A stretch of 64,000 nt of DNA from Deroplatys truncata (taxonomy: Eukaryota; Arthropoda; Insecta; Mantodea; Mantidae), in contig CM060988.1 in assembly GCA_030765065.1 (NCBI GenBank), forward strand, positions 194,740,565-194,804,564, given 5' to 3'. Of the stretch, positions 35,220 to 45,274 are shown one piece after another. Within the stretch, counting starts at the first letter, position 1, and the number at the start of each line of letters is the position of its first letter. The notes under the pieces are model-generated. The model was not told the DNA's origin. It saw only the letters and a program-made list of their open reading frames with translations, and made no database searches. The position numbers and the translations under genes are program-made.

Positions 35220-35460
35220 ATTGTGCAAAAAAGGCCCTTCCAAAGTTATAAATTTTGATTATGCTTTAAATGAGAACAGAAGAAAATGTTCGTCTCATTT
35301 TTACAATGGAGAAAAATATATCGGAAACGACTCCTGTATTCAACATCTTACCGACAATGTTTTTGTTTTTGCTGTAAACTCTTTGGATGTTCTTCAAAAT
35401 TTAAGTATGCACATGAAATGTTTAATTTCTTAAATCTAAAAATAGATAACGGTGTTATGA
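35220..35460 (+). pseudogene. hAT-like transposase relic (TTF-type zinc finger)
   Basis: Two overlapping frames carry the pieces. The first (from 35221) reads ALNENRRKCSSHFYNGEKY. The second (from 35286) continues RLLYSTSYRQCFCFCCKLFG then FKYAHEMFNFLNLKID. The LLYS...CFCCKLFG pattern with two Cys pairs is typical of the TTF zinc finger at the start of ZMYM1-like hAT transposases. One frame change separates the pieces, and no catalytic domain follows. Confidence 0.5.
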
Positions 35461-36640
35461 TGAATACTTCAGTAAGTGTAACCTAAACAGTAACTGTGAA
35501 CCTTGTTTCATCATAATTTTAAAAATTCGAAGAAAACCCAATGATAAGTGGTTTTGTTTCAATTATTAACATTTATTAATTAGCCTACCTATTTACATTT
35601 CATGAACTCTTTGCATACCACATCAGTAAGCTATAGGACTGATAGTGTTTTGGTATATCCATAATTGTAGGAGCCCCATGGTCAAAAATTGCACATGGCC
35701 CCGCATCAGCTGAAGGCCAACGGAGCAACTAACCCTGCTGAGCATAGCGAATGGAAGCTACTCGACACTACAACAGTGCCATCAAACCAGCGCTATTCCT
35801 AAACGGACCCGAGTAGTAACACATACACGATTCTGTTTGTCTACACAAACGGCGCGTGCCATTTGACTGCCGCAGCTCTGCACTTTATACAATCACTATT
35901 TCGTGCTTTACAGTGAGTAATAAATGCTATAGCTTGCCTCAATCTTAAATGACAGTATGGAGGTAAATGGGATATCTCTGTATCTAACGCATGCAAATAT
36001 GTCATTAGTTTCGTCCTTTTCTCCCCTGCGCTGTCGCCAAGTTGCTAATATCATGGTGTAAATATTTCGTTATCATTTTCAGCTTTGAACACATCCTATG
36101 CAGAATATTTTCCTCAGTCAGATTATATAATTTTTAGAGCCTTTATAGATTTCTAAACAAAACATGTTTTTCAGTAAAAGATCAATGTTTGCTGCTTCTA
36201 TGATTATCACGTAGTAACTAATAAACTAAAGGGTAGAGCGCCACGCTATTTTTTCTTAGCTACAGTATATTAGAGTGCTGATACTTGCCTAATTTGAATT
36301 CTCTATCTTTAATAAGATAAGCATTACAATTTTTTATTAAACATTTTCGCAAATTATACACCTATGCAGTAGAAAAATCAAACTTTTTTGTTATTGGGTT
36401 TGCAACGGGGACCAAGCGAGAGAAAATAATGAGTAGGGTTGAAGACAGTTTTTACAAGCCGGAATCCTGTTAACTTCTTCCATTCATTGAGTATGACAAA
36501 AAGTTAGCCATCTATTCACGTATCAGGCGCAAGGTAGAAGGCAGTAAAGTTAACATCAGCTGCAAGGAAGTGTGTACATTTACTGGGAGGTGTTATGTAG
36601 GTTATTTATTTAACATTTTACGTAAATATTTATAATTATG
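35461..36640. other. Intronic sequence with nothing recognised
   Basis: No readable gene. Contains only a CCCCGCAT-containing segment near 35700, possibly linked to the hAT relic. Confidence 0.35.
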
Positions 36641-36905
36641 GAGGAGGAAGCTAAGAAGAAACGAAATGCTGGTAAACTAAGAAGAAACGCAAAATATGAA
36701 CGAAATTGTTAGATTATTCAAGTAAAGTGAGTGTTAGTAAGGCAGTAGCAGAAACAGCTAAGGCTATCCAATGTTCAGAAACAGTAATGTATAGAATAAA
36801 AACGGAACGAATGAAAGGACCTTTAAGGACGTCATCACAGCAGAAATAAAAAAGGGCGGGGAAAACGAAAAATCCGCTAGGTAAACACAATATGATGGAA
36901 TAAAG
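36640..36905 (+). pseudogene. Relic of the N-terminal domain seen at 45662
   Basis: After a lysine-rich start (MEEEAKKKRNAG) a frame reads SVSKAVAETAKAIQCSETVM then YRIKTE and PLRTSSQQK, interrupted by stops. The spacing of KAV..TA.A...S...V and a following Lys-rich SS..KK stretch resembles residues 50-110 of the protein at 45662. Fragmentary. Confidence 0.4.
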
Positions 36906-37480
36906 CAAAGCGGAGTTCAGTTTTTGCTGTTTGAATTTTGTCGGATTAACCGTGATGATACCCTGCCAACATAAATCTTTTATTATTTTATATCTCCACA
37001 TCTCTTTGATAATACCTATATATTGTTATGCATGTAAAATTGTATTTGGTACCACTAAAAATATAAAGAGCAGAGATAAAGTGCAGGACAGAATTAAATG
37101 TGTTACAATAGCCTTAAGTAGCAGTTTATAATTTGGTGATGTACCATTCACAAGATGACATTAAACTGGTACATCGACGCAACTGAGAGCAAAGTTACGA
37201 GTACGTATAGTACATGTCGCAACAGTGCGTCCCATTTAACCGGTGCTGTATTTTAAGCGTGAGACGCGATATACGTCATACATAAAAAAAGAAAAAAGAA
37301 AGAAAGAGAAGGTACGTACCATTTTCCCCCTGATTGCTGCATATCTGCATTTCAAATCATTTAATGAATTCAAAGCCCATTCTAAATAGTATTTATCTGC
37401 TAGATATCAATGCAGCAATGCCATTTTTCTTGTTTTGTTAGATTTCACCGAATACAATAGGTATAAGGATCATACTACAA

Positions 37481-37700
37481 ATTGAAACAAATACCGAGGT
37501 CATTAAGGAACCGACTCGTGAGGGGAGCCCTGCGTTTCAAGTCCCGTCAGGACCAACCTCCATGAGGATCCTTCCAGGTTTTCTTCAGTCCTAACTGGCA
37601 AATGAGAGGGAGGCACCCTAAACTTAGACCTAAAATGACTCGTCGATTATTTAATTTATTGTATCCCCAGTGGTGCCGTGTGAAGTAAGAGCGGGCGTCA
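37481..37700 (+). repeat. Possible SINE remnant
   Basis: GCGTTTCAAGTCCCGTCAGG resembles a B box with an arm. The preceding CTCGTGAGGGGAGCCC could be the rest of a worn head. Confidence 0.3.
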
Positions 37701-37769
37701 AACACAACAGAAAATAAAAACTAAACAAAATAGTCACTAAGTTATACTTTTAGATTCGCCAACACTTAC

Positions 37770-38290
37770 CTATTGGAGGTATAGTGGGACGAGAAAGTAT
37801 TTTATTCCACCAAAAATTCGGTGTAGAACTTTACATCGAAAATACACGTGTTGAGGTCCCACGAACCCATCCCCAAAGCTTAAGTCGCGAATTCCAAACT
37901 TGTTATTTAAATGCATCTTTCAGGATGCGACACGAAGTTTTTCAGGCAAATGCATCCACTTAAAACCACCATGGAAAAACTTTCATTATTTTTTATTTTA
38001 TCAAAAATGGTTCCACGATTTTGATTAAAATACATGTATTTTCTATATTCTGTTAATTCCTCTTAATTTTGTATAACTGGTAAACCATGTGAGATCGACA
38101 AAAATTTACTAGATAAAAAGTAATCACATTAAACACACAACTTTCCCGAGATATTCATTGCCACTGGTTTATTTTCCAATACTTTACCATGCATCTTTTG
38201 AAGTGTTAATGTGTATGATGTACATAATATGTGGAATTTCAAAGCCAGCATACAGGGATTTGACTATCGTTTCAGGTGTACCTAAAACGA
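37770..38290 (-). mobile_element. M-family element copy 7 (inverted)
   Basis: From the left: TATAGTGGGACGAGAAAGTA, CCACCAAAAATTCGGTG, GAGGTCCCACGAAC, GGATGCGACACGAAG, GATTTTGATTAAAATA, GGTAAACCATGTGAGA. This is the complement of the family order. It lacks the left terminus. Confidence 0.6.
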
Positions 38291-38504
38291 AATGAGCAAT
38301 GAAATTGTTTTGCCAACGTCCATCTTAACACGAAGTAGAAATAAGAGTTAGCCTTTGCTTGTAAGAGTAGTCAAAAACGATAGTGGATAGAGAAGTCATT
38401 AGATGTTTATTTGGGAAGGGACTGGGGAAATTTGACGAATGTTGGTTAAGATTTGAAACTGATGTCTTCATTACAAGTTACATCATGTTCCAGAGTGCAT
38501 TGGT

Positions 38505-38700
38505 TCACTACTCATGGCTATGCTAGCAGAGGGGACTGGGTTCTATTCCTGGCTGATGTGGAGAGGGTTCCAAGCAGGGTTTAAGACTGGGTTATGTATG
38601 AAATCACTTCATTCCCAGGGGTAAATAAATCGCCTAAGCTAATGCTTGGTTGGGCTAAGTAGGTCCTTGAGGCAGAACCGTCATCAAGTACGTATAATTG
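38505..38700 (+). repeat. Possible tRNA-headed SINE remnant
   Basis: ACTCATGGCTATGCTAGCAG followed by a B-box-like GGGTTCTATTCCTGG and a GC-richer tail ending near GGTCCTTGAGGCAGAACC. Confidence 0.4.
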
Positions 38701-39402
38701 TGCAGCATCCAAATGTGTTGCCATTTTTAAATCCAATAGACTAAAAGCTCTGCAGTATGTTCTATTTCAGTTGTTCATACATATTCCTTTATTAAAATTT
38801 TGTTTTATCCTGGTGTTAAGGTCCGAGATCCCTGATGAATTTTACAGTGGCTTGAGTATCCCCAAGTGCTTATGCTCCTACTGCCTAATGAAATTTAAAA
38901 CAACAAAAACAATATTTTTCAAACACGGTACGCCCATGCCTGAACATACACTTTTGATAGATTTTAATCTATTATCGAGTCCAAACCACCTGGCGTTTGA
39001 GACACGTCCACTAAAACAGCAGCGGGGCGACGTAGCCGCTTGTAAAACTCCAAATGCAATACCGTGTACGCATTTCATATGTAGAAAAACAAATAGCTAA
39101 GAGACGATGCGAAGTTTTTCTGAATCACAAATAATAATAATACACGCAGAGGTTCGAATTTTGGCTTATGATTTTATAGTTGCTTTTCATGAAGTTTAAA
39201 CGAAGGCTTTGCTGGCATAAAATACATTAGGGTTTTCTTTTGTGTTAATTGACCGTTATGTTTTCATAATTTTATGTACCAAAATGTATGTGATTTCCAC
39301 AAAATAACGCTTGCTCCGAGAAATGTTGCAAATTGCTAAAAGAAGTATTCAAAACTGCCAGTTCAAGAAACACTCCTTCAACAGGTAAAAGATATACGAG
39401 AT

Positions 39403-40234
39403 AGTGCTTTTCTTTCACACTGCCTCACGTTCTTATATTTACAACAAGCACGTACCTTATCGTAAGATATCCGGAAATGTTATCCTTCTCTATCCACACA
39501 TTTCCGGAATCTTCTCAGGAAATTTTCATTCACACACTGGCTCAATATGCGAAATTGAGCGACTTTCTCGCATGTTTACTTTTAGTTCTTCCAATGTATG
39601 GGGTTTGTTGCATACACTTTATTTTTCAAGTGATCATCAGTCGGGAGTAACTTTCTGTAATTGGATTTTTGACCCACGCTTAACATCCTCTCTGATGAAG
39701 CATGGCTCCATTTATATAGCTATGTTCCGTCGTAAAACAACATATACCGAAGCACAGAGAAACTCGATTTACACACGATATTCCCTTGCATGACGTGAAA
39801 ATTGTTGTGTACTAAATGCATACAGAATAATAGGACCTATATTTTCTGAACAAATTACAAATGCAGAGAGACAGGAATGGCTTACACCTGTTGACCGAGC
39901 TGGGTATTTCCAACACTTTCGCTACGGCGTGTACAGCTGATGAATCACCAAGTTTAGGTCAGGAGATGTTCGAAGGTAGAGTAATCAGTAAAGGATTGTG
40001 GTCTTCAAGATCTTTTTAGAAAATTAAGTGTGTGCAATACACCTCATACATTGGAAGAACTAAAAGAAAACATCAGCGAGAAATTCACTCAATTTAAGAT
40101 ATTGAACTCTCCAGTGAGAATGCAAATTTCCTGAGATGACAGCATTTCCAACATCTCGTATGATGATGTGTGTTTATCGTAATTGTAACTATGAGAACGG
40201 CCGCGCGCAAGCAGTCGTGAGAAAGAAAAGCACT
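39403..40234 (+). mobile_element. Fold-back Tc1/IS630-like transposon derivative
   Basis: The right part is a plus-strand transposase relic. The left arm (39403-39627) is an inverted, diverged copy of the right arm (40027-40234). Both arms carry the CATACATTGGAAGAACTAAA word, the ATTTCCTGAGA word and the GAAAGAAAAGCACT word in opposite orientation. The arms therefore hold C-terminal coding sequence plus 3' flank. Confidence 0.6.
39640..40140 (+). pseudogene. 5'-lacking Tc1/IS630-like transposase
   Basis: Plus-strand pieces in order: VTFCNWIFDPRLT (39650), SDEAWLHLYSYV with the first catalytic Asp, LHDVKIVV, NAYRIIGPIF then ITNAER (39795-39870), and the C-terminus NTPHTLEELKENI near 40040 followed by FTQF. 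The second catalytic block (QQDGA or QQDSA in relatives) and SPD are not readable. The segment upstream of FCNWI is replaced by the inverted 3' arm. Many stops. Confidence 0.6.
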
Positions 40235-40821
40235 GTACAACGTCAGGTAGATAGGTCTAGGGCAGCGACTTTCTCCGGGTTGAAGGACAATAGCAAAAAC
40301 CAAAATATGTAGTGAAGGGTTGTAGGCACCTCAAACTTCGGTATAATACTGCTGTTCAATTGTTTAACTAACAGGCTCTGTTTTAGTGTTTATCATACAG
40401 TTTGGCAACGATGCAGTTGCACCGCATTGGCTCTAAATTGCTCCAAATACCCATCGTGTTACTTCACAAAAACAACGATACACGCAATACTTTTTGCGAT
40501 TCAAATGGCATCAAGCTTACGTTTAATGTTTAAACATTTTGATTATTTAGCAACAGTTAAAGACATTGCCTCCCCACATCAGTTCAACTGCAAGTTATTT
40601 TCCCATCAATGATGCACGCTCCACACCCGAGCACAGCACACGCAATCGTATCGAGCGATTTATGCCATGCATGAGTCAGAGATATCTGTCAGAGTGAGCG
40701 CTCATGCTGCATAGCTACACGGCTGTCTTTGGACGCTTTTCAAATGAAAATCCTTACATGTAATGGTGGTTAATGTATGGTAGCAATTTACTATGCTATC
40801 TCCTAACAGAATTTGATTAAG

Positions 40822-40970
40822 AGCCAGGTGTACGAACTCGGGATAAACCTCTGCTAGACGTTATTCCATGGTTAGGGGCTAAAGTGTGTTGTACGACATC
40901 GGAATAGAATTCCGTGATTCTATGCGGGGATAAGCCGTTATTCCGAGTTCGTACAACCGGGTTTCATGGC
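40822..40970. repeat. Hairpin MITE with ends AGCCAGGTGTACGAACTCGG
   Basis: The left end AGCCAGGTGTACGAACTCGG is mirrored by the complement of the right, AACCCGGTTGTACGAACTCGG with one base pulled out, followed by AATAAC. The interior also pairs loosely. The length of about 150 bases and absence of coding fit a non-autonomous MITE; PIF/Harbinger-like is a guess. Confidence 0.6.
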
Positions 40971-41044
40971 TTTTATTTTTATTATTTGGCAAGTTTAAGT
41001 CCTTTAACCGCAAAAGTCCTAATTGCACGATGAAAATGCAATTA

Positions 41045-41124
41045 AATGAATGTTCAAATGGAGCCGCGGAGCACGGAGATTGAGCTTCCTGACGACTGCA
41101 CTCAGAATAAGGGAAAAACACCGG
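41045..41124 (-). repeat. SINE-2 copy, left half (split)
   Basis: GGAGCCGCGGAGCACGGAGA, AATAAGGGAAAAACACCGGG and AAAAAATCTG correspond to the body of the SINE-2 copy at 34575-34793. The rest continues at 41920 after an M element. Confidence 0.55.
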
Positions 41125-41919
41125 GAAAAAATCTGATGTGTTACATTCGTATGACTTTCTCTACTCTTGTACAAACTATTTTTGCACTTAGTCTTCATAT
41201 GCTTCATGTTAATCGAGATGTTAATCTTGACTTTAAGCGATAGTCAAATGTTTTAAGAGCTAATTGCTATGTGGAGCATTCCATTCTCTTTGCATTACCA
41301 GGACAAAAAAAAATGAATAAGGAATTTGAGAAAAAGTATAAGTATTGGAAAATTTAAGGGAATAACAAGCAATATCTCGAAAATGATTCACTCAACAACA
41401 AAAATGTATGTGGCAAATTGTGTATTTTAATGCGATCTACACTTTTTGTGTAGTAAAATTTTGTCTCTCTCTTATGGTTTACCAGTTATGCAAAAGTCGT
41501 TCACAAAAGAATACTTTTGGTGACATTCCCACAAAATTCGAGATTACACTTCATTTGCCATGAAAATATCTTAAACATATGATATTTTAATCAAAATCGT
41601 TAGAGCCATTTTTGAGACAATTAAAATTTTCGAAAAATGTTCCATGTAAAGGGTAATCTGGGGTGGGGGCATTTTCTTGAAAACATTCGTGTCGCATCTC
41701 TGGAAGATACTGAATCTAAATACTAAGTTTGGTGTTTATCCGACTGTTCGTTTCTGAGTTATGCTGTTCACAGACACACACACACGGACATGTTTCCAAA
41801 AATGTTTTTTTCTTGATTCAAGGGGTCTCAAAACATGCATTTCCGGTGAAATCTCGGTATCGAATTTTTGAGTGGAATACAATACTTCCCCTACTTACTA
41901 TACGGAGTAGAGAAAGTAA
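41125..41919 (+). mobile_element. M-family element copy 8, inserted in a SINE-2
   Basis: Starts GATGTGTTACATTCGTATGA then CTTTCTCTACTC, and ends CTTACTATACGGAGTAGAGA then AAGT. AAAAAATCTG stands on both sides, which could be a target duplication of the SINE. The same word before the copy at 16160 makes this uncertain. Confidence 0.65.
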
Positions 41920-41990
41920 AAAATCTGGTTAATTCAGATTCCAACTCGGGCCCTCAAGAATATGAGGCAAGCACATTTCCCCCCAAACAA
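41920..41990 (-). repeat. SINE-2 copy, right half with head
   Basis: AAAAAATCTGGTTAATTCAG, then on the minus strand a head reading GAGGCTTGC... in worn form and a B box TTGGAATCTG. It completes the fragment at 41045-41124. Confidence 0.5.
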
Positions 41991-42059
41991 AATTAACCGA
42001 AATGTTTACCTATTTTATGACAAAATGCTCAATATTGAAAAAAGTTGTTTAACTAAAAA

Positions 42060-43100
42060 GTGCAATTCTAATTCGGTGCCTATAGCGGTTTAACTTAAAA
42101 GTTAGGCGAGACGAAAAGCTGAAAAGTGAAGTGATAAGATCCGCGAGTACTCCGCGAGTACAATAATAACCATAGCCAGAAGAAAAGTTAAGATTAATGC
42201 GCGAATCAAACAAAATAAGGAGATAAAAGAGAATATTAAAGATTAAGTAAAGGGGGGAAGAAACATTATTATGGATGAAATAAAATAAAGTAGAGATGAA
42301 ATAAAATATTATTACGGATGAAATAAAATAAGGTAGAGACCCGTATAAATAAACCAGAAAGGAAAAGAATGTGAAAGAAAACAGAAACAGGAAAGGCTCG
42401 CAGGAGAAACAGTTAGGTTCTATTGAAATCGCCGAGAGCTCGCCGGCGTGCGAAACAAAGAAACGGATGTGCTAGTCACTCATGCGAACAGAAAATCAAA
42501 TCAGCCGTGAATAACGAGAAACAGTAGAAACGCTAGCTGAGCCTAAGGGTGTTGAAATTGAACCAATGAGAGAAAAAGCGCTATGGAGCTAGAGAACCAA
42601 TAAGGAAGATTAAATGTCACGTGAATAGTAAAACCAGGGAACAAAACTAGAAAAGAGGCGTGAAATAGATTTTGGTCTAGGAGCAGGAGCGCGTTTTCGA
42701 CACGCGAAAGATGGAACACTTCGTGTCGAGAAACGCTAGGAGGACGTAAAAACTTCGTGTCGAGAAAAGCTAGGAGTAGGATGTAAAACTTTGTGTCGAG
42801 AAGAGCTAGGATGAAGACGTGATATTTTGTGTCGGGAGGAGATAGAAAGAGGATGTTAGAATTTTGTATCGGGAAAAGAGATAGGGTAGCTAGGGATGAT
42901 AAAAGTCATATTGTGAGTAAATGAGAAATAGAATAAATTCAAGGGTAAAAGCACGGAGACTGTAACGGGGGAAAACTGATAGGAACGCGTCTTGTGTGAA
43001 GGGCCTGCAGTACGAAAACCAGTGTGGATCTTCATAATAAATGGGCCATTGAGAGGAGTTGTATCATTCACCTCCCATCCACACAATCCCTGAGGTAAGA
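42060..43100. other. Purine-rich block of unknown nature
   Basis: The plus strand is strikingly rich in A and G for about 900 bases, then turns pyrimidine-rich near 43050. It contains the minisatellite at 42718-42893 and the duplicated GGATGAAATAAAATAA words near 42270-42330. No coding frame was found. It could be an LTR or untranslated region of a retroelement. Confidence 0.4.
42718..42893. repeat. Minisatellite, about 37-base unit
   Basis: Five units built on ACTTCGTGTCGAGAAAAGCT followed by AGGAGTAGGATGTAAA, with increasing divergence to the right (TTTTGTATCGGGAAAAGAGA in the last). Confidence 0.8.
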
Positions 43101-43654
43101 TTCTCGTAACCCATCATCCTCTACCTGAGCAGCCGGCAATCACCTGAAACCCTACACCAAGACCTTACCAACCAGAAAACGTTCCCTTTATTTTCCAAAC
43201 CCCGCTACAAAAGGGTATCGGTAGGATATTTTAACTTCGTTTCTCATAATCTTGTTTTCTTACATCTTTGTCACTTTAACTGTTCATGTTGAGACTTTTA
43301 TTTAACCTCACAGATTCTTTATAGGTGGGCGAGATCGTATATGCATTTTCTTCATATCCAGTATATAGTTTTGGATTTAGAATTTAAATAACATGAACAT
43401 TTTGAGTTTTAGAAAATTAAAATTGTTACCTTTTTCTGGCGAAAGTTTTAATATTGCACAAAATCTAATCTTTGATTACAAAGAAGGATATAAGAAAACA
43501 CATGCAAGATTCAAAAGTTTAAAATGTTTCACCCTTGGGACATTTCAGATTTTGTTTTTTAAATTGTATTATTTTCTTGGAAAGCCAATTGCATAGGATC
43601 ACAGAATCAATTCATTGCGATAATCATCTAAAACAAACCTGTGAAAATATACTA

Positions 43655-43740
43655 AGGGTTGGTTCACCAGCAATGAAATCCAACTCGGATAAAAGGCATT
43701 AAGACCGCGCTTTGGTTTCACCAACCAGTGTAATGGTTAC
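43655..43740. repeat. Small hairpin, possible MITE remnant
   Basis: GGTTGGTTCACCAGCAATGA at the left is partly mirrored by TTTGGTTTCACCAACC at the right. About 77 bases overall. Confidence 0.35.
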
Positions 43741-44796
43741 CGAGGCCTGCAAATCCCGTTAAAACACCATCGTTTACGGATCGAAATCCAAGTTAGCGAA
43801 GCACTGCCCCTCCCTCCAAATGGCGCGGCGGCAAGTAATGGATTTGGTTACGTCGGACGACGTGTCAAGATGGATCAGAGAGCGACGCTATTATTTCGGT
43901 GTATATGATGTAACGCGGTTTCGTCTCTCAAAACAATCTCTACTACAGCAAGGACTCAACTCCTATACAACATTTCACTAACAATTTGTGCACCACAGGA
44001 TCAATAACTATTATTTTTAGCATCGCCACACCTAACCTCAATGTGTTCTCTACTGGCTTACTACACATTGTGCATTGTCATTCCTGGTACACGTTTCATT
44101 GCTCTTTACGCACCACAAATGTTAGTACAATGACACATTGTTTCATTCTTGACACGTGTTGTGCTTCAATAAAATATAAACCAACTTTTTTCCCCCCACC
44201 TCTTCTATTCCTTTCCACAATCTTTATGAAACATCCCGTATGACCGTCGCAATTTTTCAGGAGAAAAAAAGCATTAAGTGCATCGTGATTATTTCGTATG
44301 TGATAAGCTGCAATTTCAGACTCAAAAGGTACCATGTTATTCATATAAGTGGTTTCCAAACTGCAGAGCTTCATAAAACAGAACACGTTTACCTGTGCAA
44401 CAATCAAACGCGATTTTGATTTTCAACATACACAGAAAAGGAACCAACCGAAGAGCGGACAACGTTTCTCATTAGAAAATGCTGGCTCGTGTAACACAAA
44501 TTCCCAACACCTGGGTTAACAACCAAGTGGTGAAACTTGCCTCTATGTCCCTGCGATAAAGACGTATTACCCGGGTTTGCATAAACCAAAATAATAGGAA
44601 ACATCGCCGTTGGTGAAAGCAGGCTCTAAATTGGTTAAAATTTGTAGAAATTAGCAATTTCAATTAAGCACGGATTATCACGATAAAGTTGCATAAAATT
44701 AATCTCATAAAGGTCTTAGATTAGTATTCTTGCATGCGAAGTGCACAAGTGAAAACTGAATGCCCCCCCCAAAAAAAACACACACACACACATGCC

Positions 44797-45088
44797 GTCC
44801 TCCGTGGACTAGTGGTACCGTGCTAGCCTCTAGGTCCCAAGGTCGCGGGTTCAAACCCGGCGGAGGGCGATGGATTTTTCCGGGCGTAAAAATCCTTAGC
44901 ATGGCTTCCTTCGGAAGGGAAGTAAAGCCGGTGATCCCGTGTGTAGATTTACGGATCCTCAAGCCTGATAAAGAGGCCTCTGAGCAAAATTACCGGTCTT
45001 TCACGCCCAATATAGAATGGGACGCTAAGAACCATAGTAGTTAAAGAGCGTCCATAAATAAAACTCAATTTAATTTTTAATTTTAACA
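44797..45088 (+). repeat. SINE-1 copy in a (CA)n tract
   Basis: tRNA-like head GTCCTCCGTGGACTAGTGGT with B box GGTTCAAACCC; the first seven bases pair with GGAGGGC after the B box. Tail GAGCGTCCATAAATAAAACT. Flanked on both sides by a run of CA units ending CATGCC (left) and CATACC (right), a target duplication of about 19 bases. Confidence 0.93.
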
Positions 45089-45274
45089 AACACACACACA
45101 CACACATACCTCGTAAACGCACAGAAAAGGCTGGTTCACAATAACCGAGCACAGTAACCAGAATGAGAACGACAAAGTCAAAATACATGTATTATAATGT
45201 GAGCGTCCACAATTCACGGGAAGCAACGGAAAAGAAGACCGTCAAATTTGAGCTTTCTTTCCGCCACGTCATAC

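Noticed and set aside
44797-44872. tRNA gene
   Set aside because: The same head occurs six times with the same non-tRNA body and tail, and the D and anticodon arms do not fold well; it is a SINE head.
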